DNA of 64,000 bases, taken from Gentiana macrophylla. Lineage: Eukaryota > Streptophyta > Magnoliopsida > Gentianales > Gentianaceae. The DNA is taken from NCBI GenBank assembly GCA_026214975.1, contig JAOBSW010000566.1, positions 1 to 64,000 of the forward strand, written 5' to 3'. A model generated the notes under the pieces. The model worked only from the letters and a program-made list of their open reading frames with translations. It ran no database searches and was not told the origin of the DNA. Both the position numbers and the translations under genes were made by a program. Every line of letters starts with the position of its first letter. Within the stretch, counting starts at the first letter, position 1. This document shows, one piece after another, positions 45,405 through 58,941 of the stretch.

Positions 45405-48400
45405 AAATGGCGAAAACAAGATCGAAATCATTTGTGAAGGAAAAAAAGCGATGGTACAATTACTAAGTAAGTACTAAATCGAAGAATTCATCGCTTCGCT
45501 CTGTTTCACCCGTTTACTAGTCGAGATTTGAGATTTCGGCATTTTGATTGTTTTTTAGTGAACATTTACTCAAATTCACTATAATATGCATTGAATTTTT
45601 GTCACAGGTACATTATGCAGCAAACAAGTTCAAAATCAGCTGGGAAGGAAAAAACTGATGGAACAATTACTAAGTAAGTACTAAATCGAAGAATTCACTG
45701 CTCTGTTTCACTTCGTTTACTAGTTGAGATTTTCATCAATTTGATTGTTTTTTAGTGAACATTTACTGAAATTCACTATCATATACACTGAATTTTTACT
45801 AGGAATCATGGTGATATTGTTAGGAATTTTTATTGCAGCAAGTTTTAGTACTCACATTCGCTGCTATGTTTAACTGAATCTACTGGATGATAAATCTATC
45901 AGCTCGATTGTTTTTCTTAGTGAGAAATCAAAAGAATTATTTTTATAAAAATGAATGAATGTTTATAATATGAATTCACTTTGATATAATATGCATTCAC
46001 TTTTTACATGCAATCATGGTGATGTTGTTATGCGATCAACATTTTATGCATGTCGAGATATATGTACAAAAAGTCGATTCACTATGTCAAGAAATATTAA
46101 TGGAAATTCACTTTACCATTTTATTCATGTTTACATACATCCATGCCGATGTTGATTAAATTCAAAAAACTCGATTCTTACTTGTCATCCACTAACTACT
46201 TTAGCTTTAACATAATTGCTTATCATGATCATGTTTAACTAGTTTCTAGCATTTAGGTTCCTCAAAGTTTGATTTACTAAGAATATTCACTACAATGATA
46301 ATTCATGTAATACACATTAAACACCTTGCCGGCGAGATCAGATGTTGCCCATATCACACTTATTATGTGAAGATTGGTACACTTGTTAAAAATTAATGTA
46401 GCTAATTGTCCTACCTGTTTGTCAATTTTTGTGTTTTAGATCGTAAAACCATGATTCACTAAGAAAATTCACCGAGGCAAGTATTGAATGTTAACTCGTT
46501 CACTTTACCATTTATTCATTGTTTGCATGCATTCATGCTGAAGCCCTTTAAATTCAATTCATTCATTACTTGTCATGCCCAATTCAGCTTTAACATGATT
46601 GCTTATCATTGTCATGCTAGCTGATTTTATAACATATGTTCCTGAAAGTTTGATTGACTAAGAATATTCACTACAAGGAATATTGGCATAAAGTGCATGC
46701 ATCCGAATAACATATTGATGACACAAAGCGTGATGCAAATCCCAAACAAATTCACTAACACAAAAATGTATTTATCTGCATTGATTTTTTTCAGTGCAGT
46801 CAATACGAAGCGACATCTCATATCTATTGGATGCATATAACGACATCTGAGGAAAAATTGATGTGAAGTCACGGGAACATTACGCGACAAACTCCTTTTA
46901 AGCTCTTCTTCAAAACTATTGACGAAAAGAGGATATGTTCCAACAGGCGAAAAGACCAAGTTTTGGACAACATCATAACCGCATACGTACCAGAAAAAAG
47001 AGGAATCAAAATTGGAAGAGAATGTTGTCAGATAAGTAGGACTGATATCAAGCTGATTTTTGGAATTATGGATGGCAATTTAAAAGTTGACAAGTCCACG
47101 GGAAGAAGGTGAAATCTGAATTTGCAGATAGAGTATTCCTAAATGCCCAAAACATCACAGCCAAAATGATGAAGGAAAAGTTAGTAAAACTTGTGGACAA
47201 TGAAGACACAACTGCTGTGGAAGACACTGTGAGAGTCCTATGCCTGTTGATTTTCAGGCATGTTTCTTCACAAACACTGGACAGACGATTGCATGGGCAT
47301 ATGTGAAATATGTGGAGGACTTGGACACATTGAAACACTACGATTGGTCTTCTGCCATCTACGACACACTAATTCAGAGCCTTGAAAAAAAGAGCAAAAA
47401 GCCTCATACAGTGCTTGGATGCACTAGTTCACTCTTGGTAAGAAATTCTAGGTTTTTTCCAAATATTTCTTATTACATGTGATTGCATATTAACAATTTC
47501 TTATTCTATTGTAGTATTGGATGTGTGAGCATGATAAAACAATGAAGCCAAGAAAGAGGAGGATCAATAAAGCATCAAAACCAAGAGGACACAACTTCAA
47601 TTCAATATTCAGGAATTCCAAGGTGCACAAAGTGGGACTTGAGCACCTTGAACAAATTTGTGAACAAGGCAACAATCATGGCTTTGCCTAAACAAAGTGT
47701 AAGAACTGCATCTCCTATGCCAAAAAAAATTTCATGCCATACATTTACATTCATTCAACGACAAAATTCTTTGTTTTAAAAATATATACATAGTTCATAT
47801 GGGTGAATTGGAGCCTACACACCGGTGAGCTACAAGCGATGCGGATTTGACAAAGAATCGAGTTGGACACGATTCAGATTTTGAAGATGACATTCCAATG
47901 CAACAACTCAAACTCGAATCAAACTCCAACCAGTGGCAATGCATGAGCAAGACAAAAATGCACAATTCATGGATGAACCATCTGAAGAGGATTCCCTACA
48001 CATAACACAGTTGGAAGAGCAGCAGCAAAATGACACCTATCATTCGAAGAAAATGCGATTTCATGGATGAGGATCCATTTGAACAAAATGTCCAAGGCAT
48101 GTTGGAGTTGAAACAAAGAAAGAGATTCTATTGAGAAGACACTTAAGGTAATTACGGCCTAACAATAACATGAATTCAACTGTAATAATTCCCGTATCAA
48201 TAAATCATTTCATATATTCATCTCATTTAGTCAACGATGCCTTCTTATTCACTTTGTAGGTTGAGATCCACTATTGATAAGCACTCATTGGTCTTCATTA
48301 GTGAATCTCATGAAAAATTATTAAAAAACGCATGCATTTTTTCCGACCAATTGTTGTACTAGATATACTTTTATAACATACAACATTTCATGAATGTAGG

Positions 48401-50480
48401 AAAGGGACGACAAAGCGAGCGTTTGAAAGCAAAAGTTAAGAGGATGAAGAAAAAGTTGAGAAAATTTGGAGCTTAAAAAAGAGCATGAGATAAGCAAGCG
48501 AAGGAAGAAATCGAGAAGAATCAAGAAGCGAGCAGTGAGTCATGAGTCAAAGCGAAAAAAATTTGAGGAAAGGGAGAATGAGATGAAATCCAAGATTTTC
48601 GATGAATTGGAGGAGGTATACAAAGGTGTAGTTGATGGTGCGAAAAAAGAAAATCTTTGGACTTTTAGCTTCACTTACGATGCTTTAATAAAGATCACAA
48701 TCTTGAAACATGTAAATGAAATGAGATCAAGATTGGAGGAATTTGAACAATGAGATGAGAAAGAGTGGTGATGAAGGCCTTTGAAGAGATCGAGCAAGCT
48801 GAACACAAAGTCGACGAGAAAAGTGAAGCATCTTGAGGATGAGAACTGCACAAAAGAAGCAACTATTTTTGAATTGAACTCAACCGTGACTGACCTACAT
48901 AATAGATTGGATGTGTTCGAAGAAATGAAAAAATCGGATGAGAGCAAAATAAAGGAACAACACACAAAAATTGATGCTCTTCATACAGAAATTGAGAATG
49001 CAGCAGTGCATGCAGTGACATAGCAATATGGAAACACAGATGCTAAGCAAGTACAAAAATCTGTGAAGCAAAGTTCACGTGTAAAAGCAATAAAAGAAAG
49101 GAAACGAACAGCAAGAAAGGATGATGACTTTGTATATCCAGAAAATAAGAAAATAAGAACTGAAATTTTGGCCTTGACCAATGAAGCTGCAATAGAAGAT
49201 GTGCAAAGGATGGAAAAAACTGTGAAAGTCAGTTTAAAAAAGAAGAAAGCTGGTTACACATGTGGGGAGAAAATAACCGAAGAAGCATTTAGGTTGTTAC
49301 ACACAACACTGAACAACCATGGAAGATTGTAAAGTAATGATGAGTTAACATATTTCTCGATTACATTTTATTTGGTTTATATGATAATAAAATTGTGTGA
49401 ACCATGTTTTTCGGGGGAAGTATGGTCGGACATTGAGAGTGGTACCACAATCACTTCATCCATGACATGGTGAAATTACTAGAGGATCATTCATTGCGCA
49501 CAAGGTAAACAATTCGATCTAACTACTTTTTCTACGACAACATTCCAAGAAACCAACTAACAAATGAGATGTACATTTACAGTTATCGATGCATTTGCAA
49601 CAATGCTAGCGAGAAATGAAGAAGTCGAAGGAATTTCACATATTGCAAGTGACAACTTGGGTGAGATCAAAATTTCTTGAATGGTCGTTATAAGTATTCA
49701 CCATTCACTTGCAATATACACGAAACATTTACTAAAAAGCAGTGTGAATACATTTTTCATTTGTGTATAATACATAACAAAAATGGTGATTGATTGCAAA
49801 GCGTCTTGCAAGAAATATGAAACAATTGGGAACTACTCAAATAATTTTGTAGATAGCATGAAACCACATCCGGAAGAAGGCAAAAATATTCATTTACGTT
49901 GTGTTGTCCAGGTGTGAAGAATGAATCATATCATTGGATATTACTCACATTTGCTTCGGGTGAAGAAGGAGAATGACACATGTACAACTCATTGGCTAGC
50001 CGGAAAGGTCTTTGTTGACCACTTTGAGAAAAATGCACTTGACATTGTAAGTATTATTTGTATGTGTGTTGTTAATATTACAGTAAAAATTTCTATACTA
50101 ATCAAATGTGTTAAACATGTGTTAATTTTCAGCAAAAATACTTGTGGAAATGCTTATGTCCATCCGGTAAACTAAAAGCTAAAAAAATCAAGAAGGTTGC
50201 AAAGCTTCCACAATGAGGATCGGATACGTAAGTATTATTCATTAGACTTTTGATTCATACATGTAATGGAAATAATGGTGACAAGTTTAATGTGAATGCC
50301 AAAATTTTGTAGGAAGATCTGCGCAATATATGTCATGTACTACATCTGCAGATTGCACTTAATCACCAATTGACAAGAAATGGAACAACGATGGAGTGCA
50401 AGATTTCAAAGCTTTCTTAGTAAATAGTATTACATCTAATAAGATGAACATTGCAATGTTGGCAAACATACTGTTAATGT
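45405..50480 (+). pseudogene. Captured DUF1985 / Ulp1-protease-like gene of the KI-MULE, decayed
   Basis: A first short exon starts MAKTRSKSFVKEKK near 45408 and ends at a GTAAGTA donor; a tandem copy of this exon region lies at about 45625-45790. The middle part (46980-47690) encodes DUF1985-like stretches: ISRTDIKLIFGIMDGN, FFTNTGQTIAWAYVKYVED, DLDTLKHYDWSSAIYDTL and YWMCEHDKTMKP. A charged coiled-coil section follows at 48466-49330. The end (49580-50180) has traces of a Ulp1 C-terminal domain such as VIDAFATMLARNEEVEG and NHIIGYYSHLLRVKKEND. Stops and frameshifts occur throughout. In related elements the product resembles a SUMO protease (cysteine peptidase C48); I cannot see an intact catalytic His-Asp-Cys set here. 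Confidence 0.6.
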
Positions 50481-51299
50481 GTAGATGCCAAGGATCTACA
50501 CAACTTATCTTCATATGAGCACAAACACCACTTTATTAATGTGTATGCCAAGTGAAACCTATTGCTTATTTTCTTATGTCTCATTCTAAAATGACATGAT
50601 TTGAATTATGTGTACAAGATTTGAATTACAAGGAGACAACTATTTCAATCAATGTTTACATATTTCAATTATTAAGTATTCTCTTTTTTTTTGTCTATTG
50701 GTTGATTAGTAAATGTATAATTTTGATTCATAAGTTCAGTTACTACAGTGCTACTGTGAAAATTCGTTTCTTTGAAATTCATTGTTAAAATTCACTGTTA
50801 GTCAAAAATTCACTTTTAATATTCACTAGTGAATTTCGACAGTGAAACTCATGAAAAGTGTTGTAACAATATAAAACCAACTCTCAAAACAAAACAAAGT
50901 TCATTACAATAAAAGTTTGGTGAATTTTTCATCAATTTGGATTGTTTGCATGCATTTCATTTTGTACATAACATATAATACAATAATGCACACAATGCTA
51001 CAAACACAACAGGAAAGAACATTCAAATAAAATACATAAAACACAAAGATATAATTCATAGACTTTGTATGGGACTTGGGGCCTCCAAGATGTACATAAC
51101 CACAATGTAAAATATAAGAGTCAACATATAAGTCACTCAATTAAGAAGAACAAAGTCGCAAAATAATAAGCACACGCTAAAATATGAAAATGTCTAGAAT
51201 AGCAGAGTTATACTAATGAATGTCATCTACATCATAATGAAGCAACACATGTCCTCGATTATGATGCCCCAACTTATGGCACCGACCGCACATCATTTC

Positions 51300-53390
51300 C
51301 GTTTGGATTCACCTCACAGAAGGAATTCGCCTCTTCTTTTGGCCTTCCAGGTTGCCTCTTTGAAATAGGAGGTAAAAGCGGCAACATTGGAATCTGCGGC
51401 TCATAAACCAACGGCAGCGGATGGATTGCGATTCATAACAAGCAAAGATATGAACTCGAGCGGAATCCAACATCAACAAATTCATGCAAGGGAGACCGAC
51501 TTTCATTATCTGACCTACCGCATGATCACAGGGTAACCATTCAATTGCCAAAACTTACAAGAACAAGTAAAATTCTCAAGATCAACCATACAAGATGGCG
51601 TTGAACGCACTTCAAATACATATCCACTTGAGTTGATGATAATCCAATTCTTAGATGCGACAAATGAATCGCTAATATCTTGTCTATACTTGGGCATATT
51701 GCGTAATTCCATGAAGCACAAGCGGACCTACATTCTACAAATAAATCCAATGGATCTCATTATGTAAAAATATACAAGAGCATTTAAAATACTTAATACA
51801 AAAAGCCATTAAACAGAAACATACCAGAAATTTGATTCATAATCTTCAAGCGCAGAGCATCAATCATATTACATACGGGTAATTGCCTCTCTTTTACAAC
51901 CCACGAATTAAATGATTCTGCTGCACTTGAAGACATTTCACCATATCGCATGCCTTTAAAATGAGCATTCGTCCATCTTTCAGCAGGTAAGGCGGTAAAG
52001 AAATCACCTACAATTGTCTTACCCTCTTGTAACATAACACTCATCAAACTATCATATAGATCAATTGTTGGTGCATAAGCACTTTATGCATAAAAGATAA
52101 ACCATACGCTTCTTAAAACCCTTGCTGAATCTGGAACCTCTAAATTTGTCTTTCAAATTCAACTTAATATGAAAAATGCAAAAAACATGGTCTGAATCTG
52201 GGAAAACAATAGGCCTGGAATCTATTAAATTAGTATTTCTATCCGAAATAAGCGTAATTACTTAGTGGGATCAACTATGTTCTTCAAATTCTTAAAGAAC
52301 CAATGCCAGTTCTCAGTATTTTCGGAGTCAACAACCGCAAAACAAAGAGGGTACAAGCCTGATACAAAAAGAACAGATTCATATCAACACGTCAAGTAAT
52401 AAAGAGAAGAAAGTAACACACAAAAAAGAGAAAAATTGAATAAACCAACAACACAACTCTAGCCAAAGAATGAATACTGAGACCTTGATCACCATCTTTC
52501 GCAACTACCGACAAAGTGAGCTTTAAATTGTGTTTTCAAATGAGCTCCATCCAAACACAAACATTGGCGGCAATGCTTAAATCCTCAATCGCGACCATGA
52601 AGCGCAACAAACACCCTCTTTAAAAGCGACTTGAAACCTCATCAACTTCCAATACCACATAAGAGCCGGGGTTCGTTTCACGAATCTTTGACACGTATGA
52701 ATTTAAAAAATTAAAAGATTCTTTCATGTCACCAAACAGAGCATTCTTCGCTTTTTCGATACCGGTCCAAGAATTGTAATATAAAACAGGCAAACCATGA
52801 TTTGAAAAAAGCCGACGCTTAACATCAATAAGCTTTATTGAGGGATCATCACGAACTTCATTACAAACCAAATCACAAACCAAAGTTGAACTCATCCGAT
52901 GCCCTTTGAAAGAACGCGATGACGTACCACATGTATGTAACTCAAGCATCTTCTTAACATAAAAAAATCCATTAATAATTTCCTTTTTCGCACTAACCAT
53001 CCAAGCACAGCCTGTTTCATCCTTCTTTGCACACACTGCCATAATCCTCTTATCATCATTCTTAATGTATATGAAATCAAACCCACTGTGAACAGACATT
53101 TTACACAATGCTTTCCTAAATTCTGTTGCTCCACCAACAAATTTTTGACCAACACATTCTACACACTTATCCCAGTTGATAGACAATTGCATATTCTCCT
53201 TCCGAGGACAAAACGTAGGAAGCAAATTGATCTCCTCATCATCGGATTCAGTAATAGATGATGATGCAACTGATTCAATACTAGTAGAAACCACAGTAGA
53301 AGCCACAGTAGAAACCCACGGTAGAAGCCGCGGTAGAAGCATTACAAACACAACATATGCATGTACACGTGATGCACTAAGCGAAGCGAA
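51300..53390 (-). pseudogene. Mutator-like (MuDR family) transposase, decayed
   Basis: The largest open block (53351-52620) carries the MuDR N-terminal DNA-binding region (VGQKFVGGATEFRKALCKMS, FIYIKNDDKRIMAVCAKK, CAWMV, LHTCG). It is followed by LDGAHLKTQF with the first catalytic Asp near 52548. A 125 bp intron (52483-52359) with clean GT-AG sites keeps the DQG/LYPLCFAVVDSEN reading. The second Asp lies in LISDRN at about 52241, followed by HVFCIFHIK. Downstream are AERWTNAHFKGMRYGEMSS and AAESFNSWV (around 51900), then a SWIM zinc finger at about 51525-51575 (CSCKFW ... CDHA) split by a one-base frameshift. The enzyme would move MULEs by a DDE mechanism. Frameshifts make this copy inactive. 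Confidence 0.82.
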
Positions 53391-54398
53391 GACACGGACA
53401 ACATGATTTCAACATCTTCATTATTGAGAGAAAGCAGTTTGCTTGTTCGGGTAATGAATAATACAAACCGATCATATCTTCTCTCAATAATCTCCATCTC
53501 TCACATATCGTAGCTTAATACTACGTGAAGTATCAAATTCTTTGATTTTCAAAACACATGACTCTCCATTGTAAGTACAAATAAGGAATACCATCTTCAA
53601 AAACCTACACAACAAACGAATCAGAGAAAATCAGCAGCGAATCACATTATTTCAGTATTTCTCATAAACACACAGAGTATATACAAAACAAACATCAAAC
53701 GAAGCATGAAGAACGAAATAAACTTAACAAGCTCAGATTTATGTTCAATTCCATTAGGAAGATTGAAATTTAACTTATAAAACTCAGAATTCTGTTCCAC
53801 TATTGAGGTAAAACATGAATCAGAGAAAATAAGCAGTGAATCAGATTATTTCTCATAAGAAACACATGGTATTCAGAAATTAAACATCAAAGTCAGAATC
53901 AAGAAGCAATTAAACTTAAGAAGCTCGCATTTATGCTCAATTTCATTAGAAGATGGAAATTTAACTTATAAAATTCAGATTTCGGATCTCTAATTCTTTT
54001 GAACAGTAAGATAGAAAAAAATTGCCAAAACATACCTGATGAATAGAGGATCTGCAAAGAACGAATCCTTCCAATTAGATGATCGAACAGCCGAATTAGG
54101 AAACAAAACAATGGAAGTCCGTCGGTGTAAATTTTTTTCTCCGACATTCAGTTTCTTCAAAAGGGATAAAAATGAGCCGACACTGAGTTTATCTTCAAAA
54201 GCTGAAAGATAAGAACAGGTTAAGCAAGGGCAATTTAGTCATATAATTTTAATTATGTCCTTTAGCCTATAAAAAATATTAACTAGGACTGTTAATTAAA
54301 AAAAATATGGAAAATGTCCTAATCCCTAATTTTCCTTAAATTTTAAGAGAATTTTAATCGGCATTAATTTGTTGGGGAGTTGATTCTGATATCACGTA

Positions 54399-54664
54399 CT
54401 CCTTCTGTTCCAATTTATCTGAGGCAGTTGCCAAAATAATTTGTTGTTCCATATTATTTGAGGCAGTTACATTTTCAATGCAACATTAATGATACTTTTC
54501 CTTATTTTACCCTTATTTATTGCAATAGGATAGATAAAAAAACAATGTCACATTAATTATAATCCAAGGACTTTTTAGTCATTTCATTTTAAAGTCAATG
54601 AATTATCTCACTTTCTTGATATGTGTGATTTTGACAATCGCTTGAGATAATTCGAACGGAGGAG
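54399..54664. mobile_element. Stowaway-type MITE
   Basis: CTCCTTCTGTTCCAATTTAT at the left is mirrored at the right by ATAATTCGAACGGAGGAG. TA on both sides. Confidence 0.8.
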
Positions 54665-54767
54665 TATAATGCATTAGAATCGAGTCTAATAGTGAGTGTT
54701 ATTTGACTCTTAATCGTGATTCAATAACTATTTAGATTTATCATCTACGTTAAGTTTGAAATTACTA

Positions 54768-55035
54768 CTCCTTTCGTTTGAAATAATTGAGACGATTGCA
54801 AAAACATGCATATTAAGGATGCGAGTTAATACTTTAATTTGAATGTCAAAATGTCTAAAAAACCTTTAGTCTATAATTAATAAAATATTTTATCTATTCT
54901 CTCACTCCTTAATAAATAAGGGTATAAGTTGGAAAAACACAATAAATCTTCAGATTGGAAAGGTAACTCACGCACTCGATTATTTTGAAACAAGTCTTTT
55001 TGGCAACTGACTCAGTTATTTCAGAGCAGTGGGAG
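54768..55035. mobile_element. Stowaway-type MITE
   Basis: CTCCTTTCGTTTGAAATAAT at the left and TTATTTCAGAGCAGTGGGAG at the right, flanked by TA. It shares internal words (TATTAAGGATGCGAGTTAAT type) with the element at 33202-33474. Confidence 0.8.
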
Positions 55036-55559
55036 TAATGTAAACGTTATTTAATTCACTACGCATCAATTTTTTTAGAGGGAATGAGGGAGAAGGACAA
55101 AAATATTTCATCAATTGAGTAGAAGGGCGAGTTTTTGAAACTTTTGCATAAAGGACAAAACTATTTATCCACTATCGAAATTCACTTGTGTTCGAAATTC
55201 ATTTGTTTAAATTATTGCGCCTTAAATTCACCGTATTTAAATTCACTAATTTTCAAAATTCATTGTCGGGATTCACCGATTTTCGGGATTCACCGTTAAA
55301 TTCACCGATTTCGGGATTCACTAGGGAGATTCACCGATTTTCGGATTCATTGTTTGTTCTTCTCGCTATAAAAATTATGCGATTGTCCTTCTCCTATAAA
55401 AATATGTAGTTGTCCGTTGCTTAATAATATTTCAGATTGTGTCCTTATCCCTAATTTCCCAATTTTTTATGTTGTTTTTTTAATTCATTACACATCAACT
55501 TAAAAGGGCGGAGGTTGTTATAGGCAAGCGTTGTGGCCTAAAGAATCAGCATTACAAGT

Positions 55560-56030
55560 TGTCACTACCAAGTCCACCACCACGGGCCTCAACCTAAGCT
55601 ACGATCACCCGCCACTGCCAACCCCATGACCATTCTCCACAACCTATCCGCCACTTTCTGCCGGCCACAACCACCCCACTACCACCAATACCACAACCAC
55701 TCACTCCACCTCCACCCGTCACATCCTCTACCATGACCATCTTGATCACTCGATCACCTATGCCACCACCATCTACGACTGCCTATATATACCACTACCA
55801 CCCACTACAGTCATCTCCCACCATATGTCATCCGCAACCTACAACTACTCGCCATTACGTACACACGGTATACCTCCACCGCTCACCGCCTCACCCTTTC
55901 ACCATCCATCCCACCACCACCGGTTGGCACCACACATTCCACCACCACTGCCCACACTCCAACCTCACCACCCCACCACAAACACCTAGTGCCACTGCAT
56001 GCCTTACCACCACCCTTACCCCTTATTGAC
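55560..56030 (+). repeat. C-rich low-complexity island inside the MULE
   Basis: CCACCACCA / CACTCCACC-type sequence. The open frame at 55733-56029 is a composition artefact. Confidence 0.7.
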
Positions 56031-56397
56031 ACTACATCAGTATCAATCATGTCATTTGTCACAATATATCGAATGTCGTCAATTTCATTCTATTAGATGT
56101 CAAAGATTGGAATAAAATCTCGTCTATTCCATTACATCTAATTTTATTCTATCAAATTCATTTTATTTCATCCATTTTCAGCGATCCATACGAAACGGAA
56201 GGGTTTAGTCCGGAGGTGCTTTTCCCGTGGGTTTATTAATGCATTTGTAGTTTGTACTCTTTCTATACTCAGACAACTATGATCCTAACAGAAAAATCCA
56301 TGAATAATGTACAAGGCACAATATTGATGACCAAACCGTTGAATAACATAGATTATAATATTTGTTACTGCATGCGTACGGTGTAATTCAATAAGCA

Positions 56398-56426
56398 ATA
56401 TATATATATATATATATATATATATG
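56398..56426. repeat. (AT)n microsatellite
   Basis: About 14 units beside the right TIR of the MULE. A second tract of about 23 units follows the element at 56815-56861. Confidence 0.9.
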
Positions 56427-56811
56427 GAAAATTAAGACACATAATCTAAAATATTTTAAGAATATGAGATGGCATTTACATTTTTTATAGGGAATGACAA
56501 TGCATAATTTTTTATAATGAGAAGACAAACAGTGAATCCTTAAAATCAGTGAATCTCCCATGTGAATCAAAAATCGTGAATTTTGACAATGAATTTTGAG
56601 CGATGAATCCCTAAAATTAGTGAATTTCGACGATGAATTTTGAAAATTAGTGAATTTAAATGGTGAATTTAAATCGGTGAATTTGAGCAATGAATTTTAA
56701 CACAAGTGAATTTCGACAATGAATAAATAGTTTTGTCATCTTTACGCAAAAGTTTCAAAAATCGCCCTTCTACTCAATTGATTTAAATATTTATGTCTCT
56801 TCTCCTCATTC

Positions 56812-56861
<50 letters not shown>

Positions 56862-56865
<4 letters not shown>

Positions 56866-58374
56866 ATTCACGATTTTATTTTCATATATATTATAGATGT
56901 ATAGAGATCACCATTCACCATTTGGTATACCCAAATGAGTCGATCGTTTGAATTAATTTCAATAAGTAAAACAACTTAGCAGTTTGCATGCGGATTTTTA
57001 AATTAGCCAAAACCTTAAATTTAACGTCTGCGTTATTTAAATTAAATACATTATTGTTCAATAATCTTAGACATTTTTGCTAAATATCTCTTATTAGACA
57101 CATTTCAAAACCAAAATATAATTTAATCATCATTTTCCTATATAATTCACTTTTATTTTACTTTATTAATCAAAAGAAAAATGCATTGACTGTACCTGCA
57201 CATTTTAAAATCAGTTTGATATTTTCAGTATTTTTTTTGAGCAGATATATTCAATATTAAAGCTTAAATATTAATGCTAAAACATTTAATTATTTCATTG
57301 ATATGTAGATCACAAAGAGATATAAATTAAGAACTACTGTATATGAGAGTTTATAATTTTAGTTGTAGACGGCAGCATTTAAAACTGCAAGCTACTAACC
57401 AGCAAGAAAATAAATGGCCTGCATAATTTTGGGTTGTGACAAAACAATTTCTTCTTGTCGTTATTAATAATTATTGGAATTATTGACATAATAAATAAAA
57501 CAATAAAAAAGATGCACGCTTGATTGGCTTCTGTGATGTTCTCTACTGTGAATCCATTTGGCTGAATAGTTGAAAGCCGACCAGGGATCGTGTACAAAGT
57601 AATTATATTAAAATATTATTATATATGTGACAAGATAAATGAATAATTTATTTATTATATATGCATAAATTCTAACGATGAAGTAACTTGTAGCTGGATC
57701 CTAAAAGATTCAAGTTCAAGAAGTAGAAAATAACATTTCTTAAAGAATGTCCATTTAAAAATAAAAATAAAAAATTGTCTCATAAAACTTACTATCATTT
57801 AGAAAATCGTACTCCTGTAACATTTATTCATTTCATACTCAACTCATATCCTAAACTATTAGGGTGTACTAGCATCCTGTCTGCTCAAGCGTAAGAAGAT
57901 TCGATTGAGCCGCAGAAAAAAATGTGTTGTGTTAAGAAATAAGTTAGCACATTTATTAATACCAATTAGTGATAGTAAATGAATGTGCTACTATATTTCA
58001 TTATACACTTTAACACGTACGCTCCCTCAAGTATTGGCCCATATCAAAACTACGCCAACTAGACAGACAACAAGCTGAGCCAACTAAGCAAACAAACAAT
58101 TACTAGAGAGGGTATATATGTTCATGTAGCTAGTAAAATAACATATTTATTAAGTTTATTAATCGATATAAGTTAAAGATTTGAGTCTTAGATTTTGTAT
58201 TTTAAATCTTCTATATCTAGATAAGTCAGAAGACAAACACTTATTAAGAGATATAGACCGTACCTGCATGTGGTTAGTTTGGATGGATATAGTGTAATAT
58301 AGCATAGTTGAATGAAAGGAATGTAATGTGATATAATTAATATAATGAAGGCATTACATTTCTATGAGGACATA
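56862..58374. other. AT-rich intergenic sequence
   Basis: No gene or clear transposon end recognised. Confidence 0.4.
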
Positions 58375-58441
58375 TGAACGGGGTAGTATGGTGAGGTGCT
58401 TAGGGACAGTGGTGAGGTGAGAGTGGTAAGCTGGGACAGTG

Positions 58442-58702
58442 CAGGGCGGCGGCACTCAGGGGTTGGGTCAATTGACCCTAAACCAAAAATAAAAAAATAA
58501 TAAAAAAAAATCAGTGTATATTTTTATAATTTTTGAAAATTTTATCACTAATACGTATCTTGGCCATTAAAATTTTAAAATATCGACCTCAACCCAGATC
58601 TACACTTGAAATTTAAAGTTAATGTATTAAAAACTTGTAATAAGATGTGTTATTTTCGAACCTTGACCCGTATATATCTCAAAAATCATGCAGCCGCCCC
58701 TG
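58442..58702. mobile_element. hAT MITE
   Basis: This 261 bp element runs from CAGGGCGGCGGCA to TGCAGCCGCCCCTG. The flanking octamers are GGACAGTG and AGACAATG (two mismatches). Confidence 0.65.
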
Positions 58703-58767
58703 AGACAATGTGACTATAAGCATGGGTGAGGTGAGTGTGAGGGTACGTAGGATGACTTAAGGGTAGT

Positions 58768-58941
58768 CAATGACGGAGGTACTTACATGAATTAGGGGCT
58801 AAGCCCTACATAAACATTTTTTTAATATTAAGAAAATGATATAATACAATACAATCCATTGAATCATCCTAATCTAACTCACCCAACCTTTGAACACGGT
58901 TCATTAGCTCACCCAGACATACATTCATGGCTCTGTCCTTG
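58768..58941. mobile_element. Possible hAT MITE
   Basis: CAATGACGGAGGTACTTA at the left and GGCTCTGTCCTTG at the right are hAT-like. The flanks AGGGTAGT and AGGTAGGT match only partly. Confidence 0.45.

Larger units (their letters stand above)
45001..54341. mobile_element. Mutator-like element of KAONASHI (KI) type, about 9.3 kb, decayed
   Basis: Imperfect terminal inverted repeats of about 80-110 bp (AAAATTAGAGAATAGAACA ... ATAAAGGACAAAATT at left; the inverted right end reads AAAATTAGGGATTAGGACA ... CTAAAGGACATAATT) enclose two genes arranged tail to tail. These are a captured Ulp1/DUF1985-like gene on + and a MULE transposase on minus. That combination is known from KI-MULEs of plants. 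No clear 9 bp target duplication was seen. Non-coding parts are rich in ATTCACT words shared with the element at 55080-56813. Confidence 0.72.
55080..56813. mobile_element. Non-autonomous MULE with TIRs of about 380 bp
   Basis: The left arm (55080-55465) and the right arm (about 56430-56813) are inverted copies starting GGGAATGAGG. They share AATTGAGTAGAAGGGCGA, TTTTGCATAAAGGACAAAAC (right arm slightly changed) and a series of AAATTCACTAATTTTC / GGGATTCACCGATT words. The arms resemble the ends of the large MULE at 45001-54341. The interior is a C-rich island and AT-rich sequence with no transposase. Confidence 0.82.

Noticed and set aside
55733..56029. Pro/Thr/His-rich frame resembling a cell-wall protein, and minus-strand frames at 58925-59266
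   Set aside because: Products of C-rich or G-rich low-complexity DNA. No signal peptide, stable repeat unit or exon structure.
57840..57935. Possible tRNA/SINE segment with AGATTCGATTGAGCC
   Set aside because: No A box at proper spacing and no acceptor stem.
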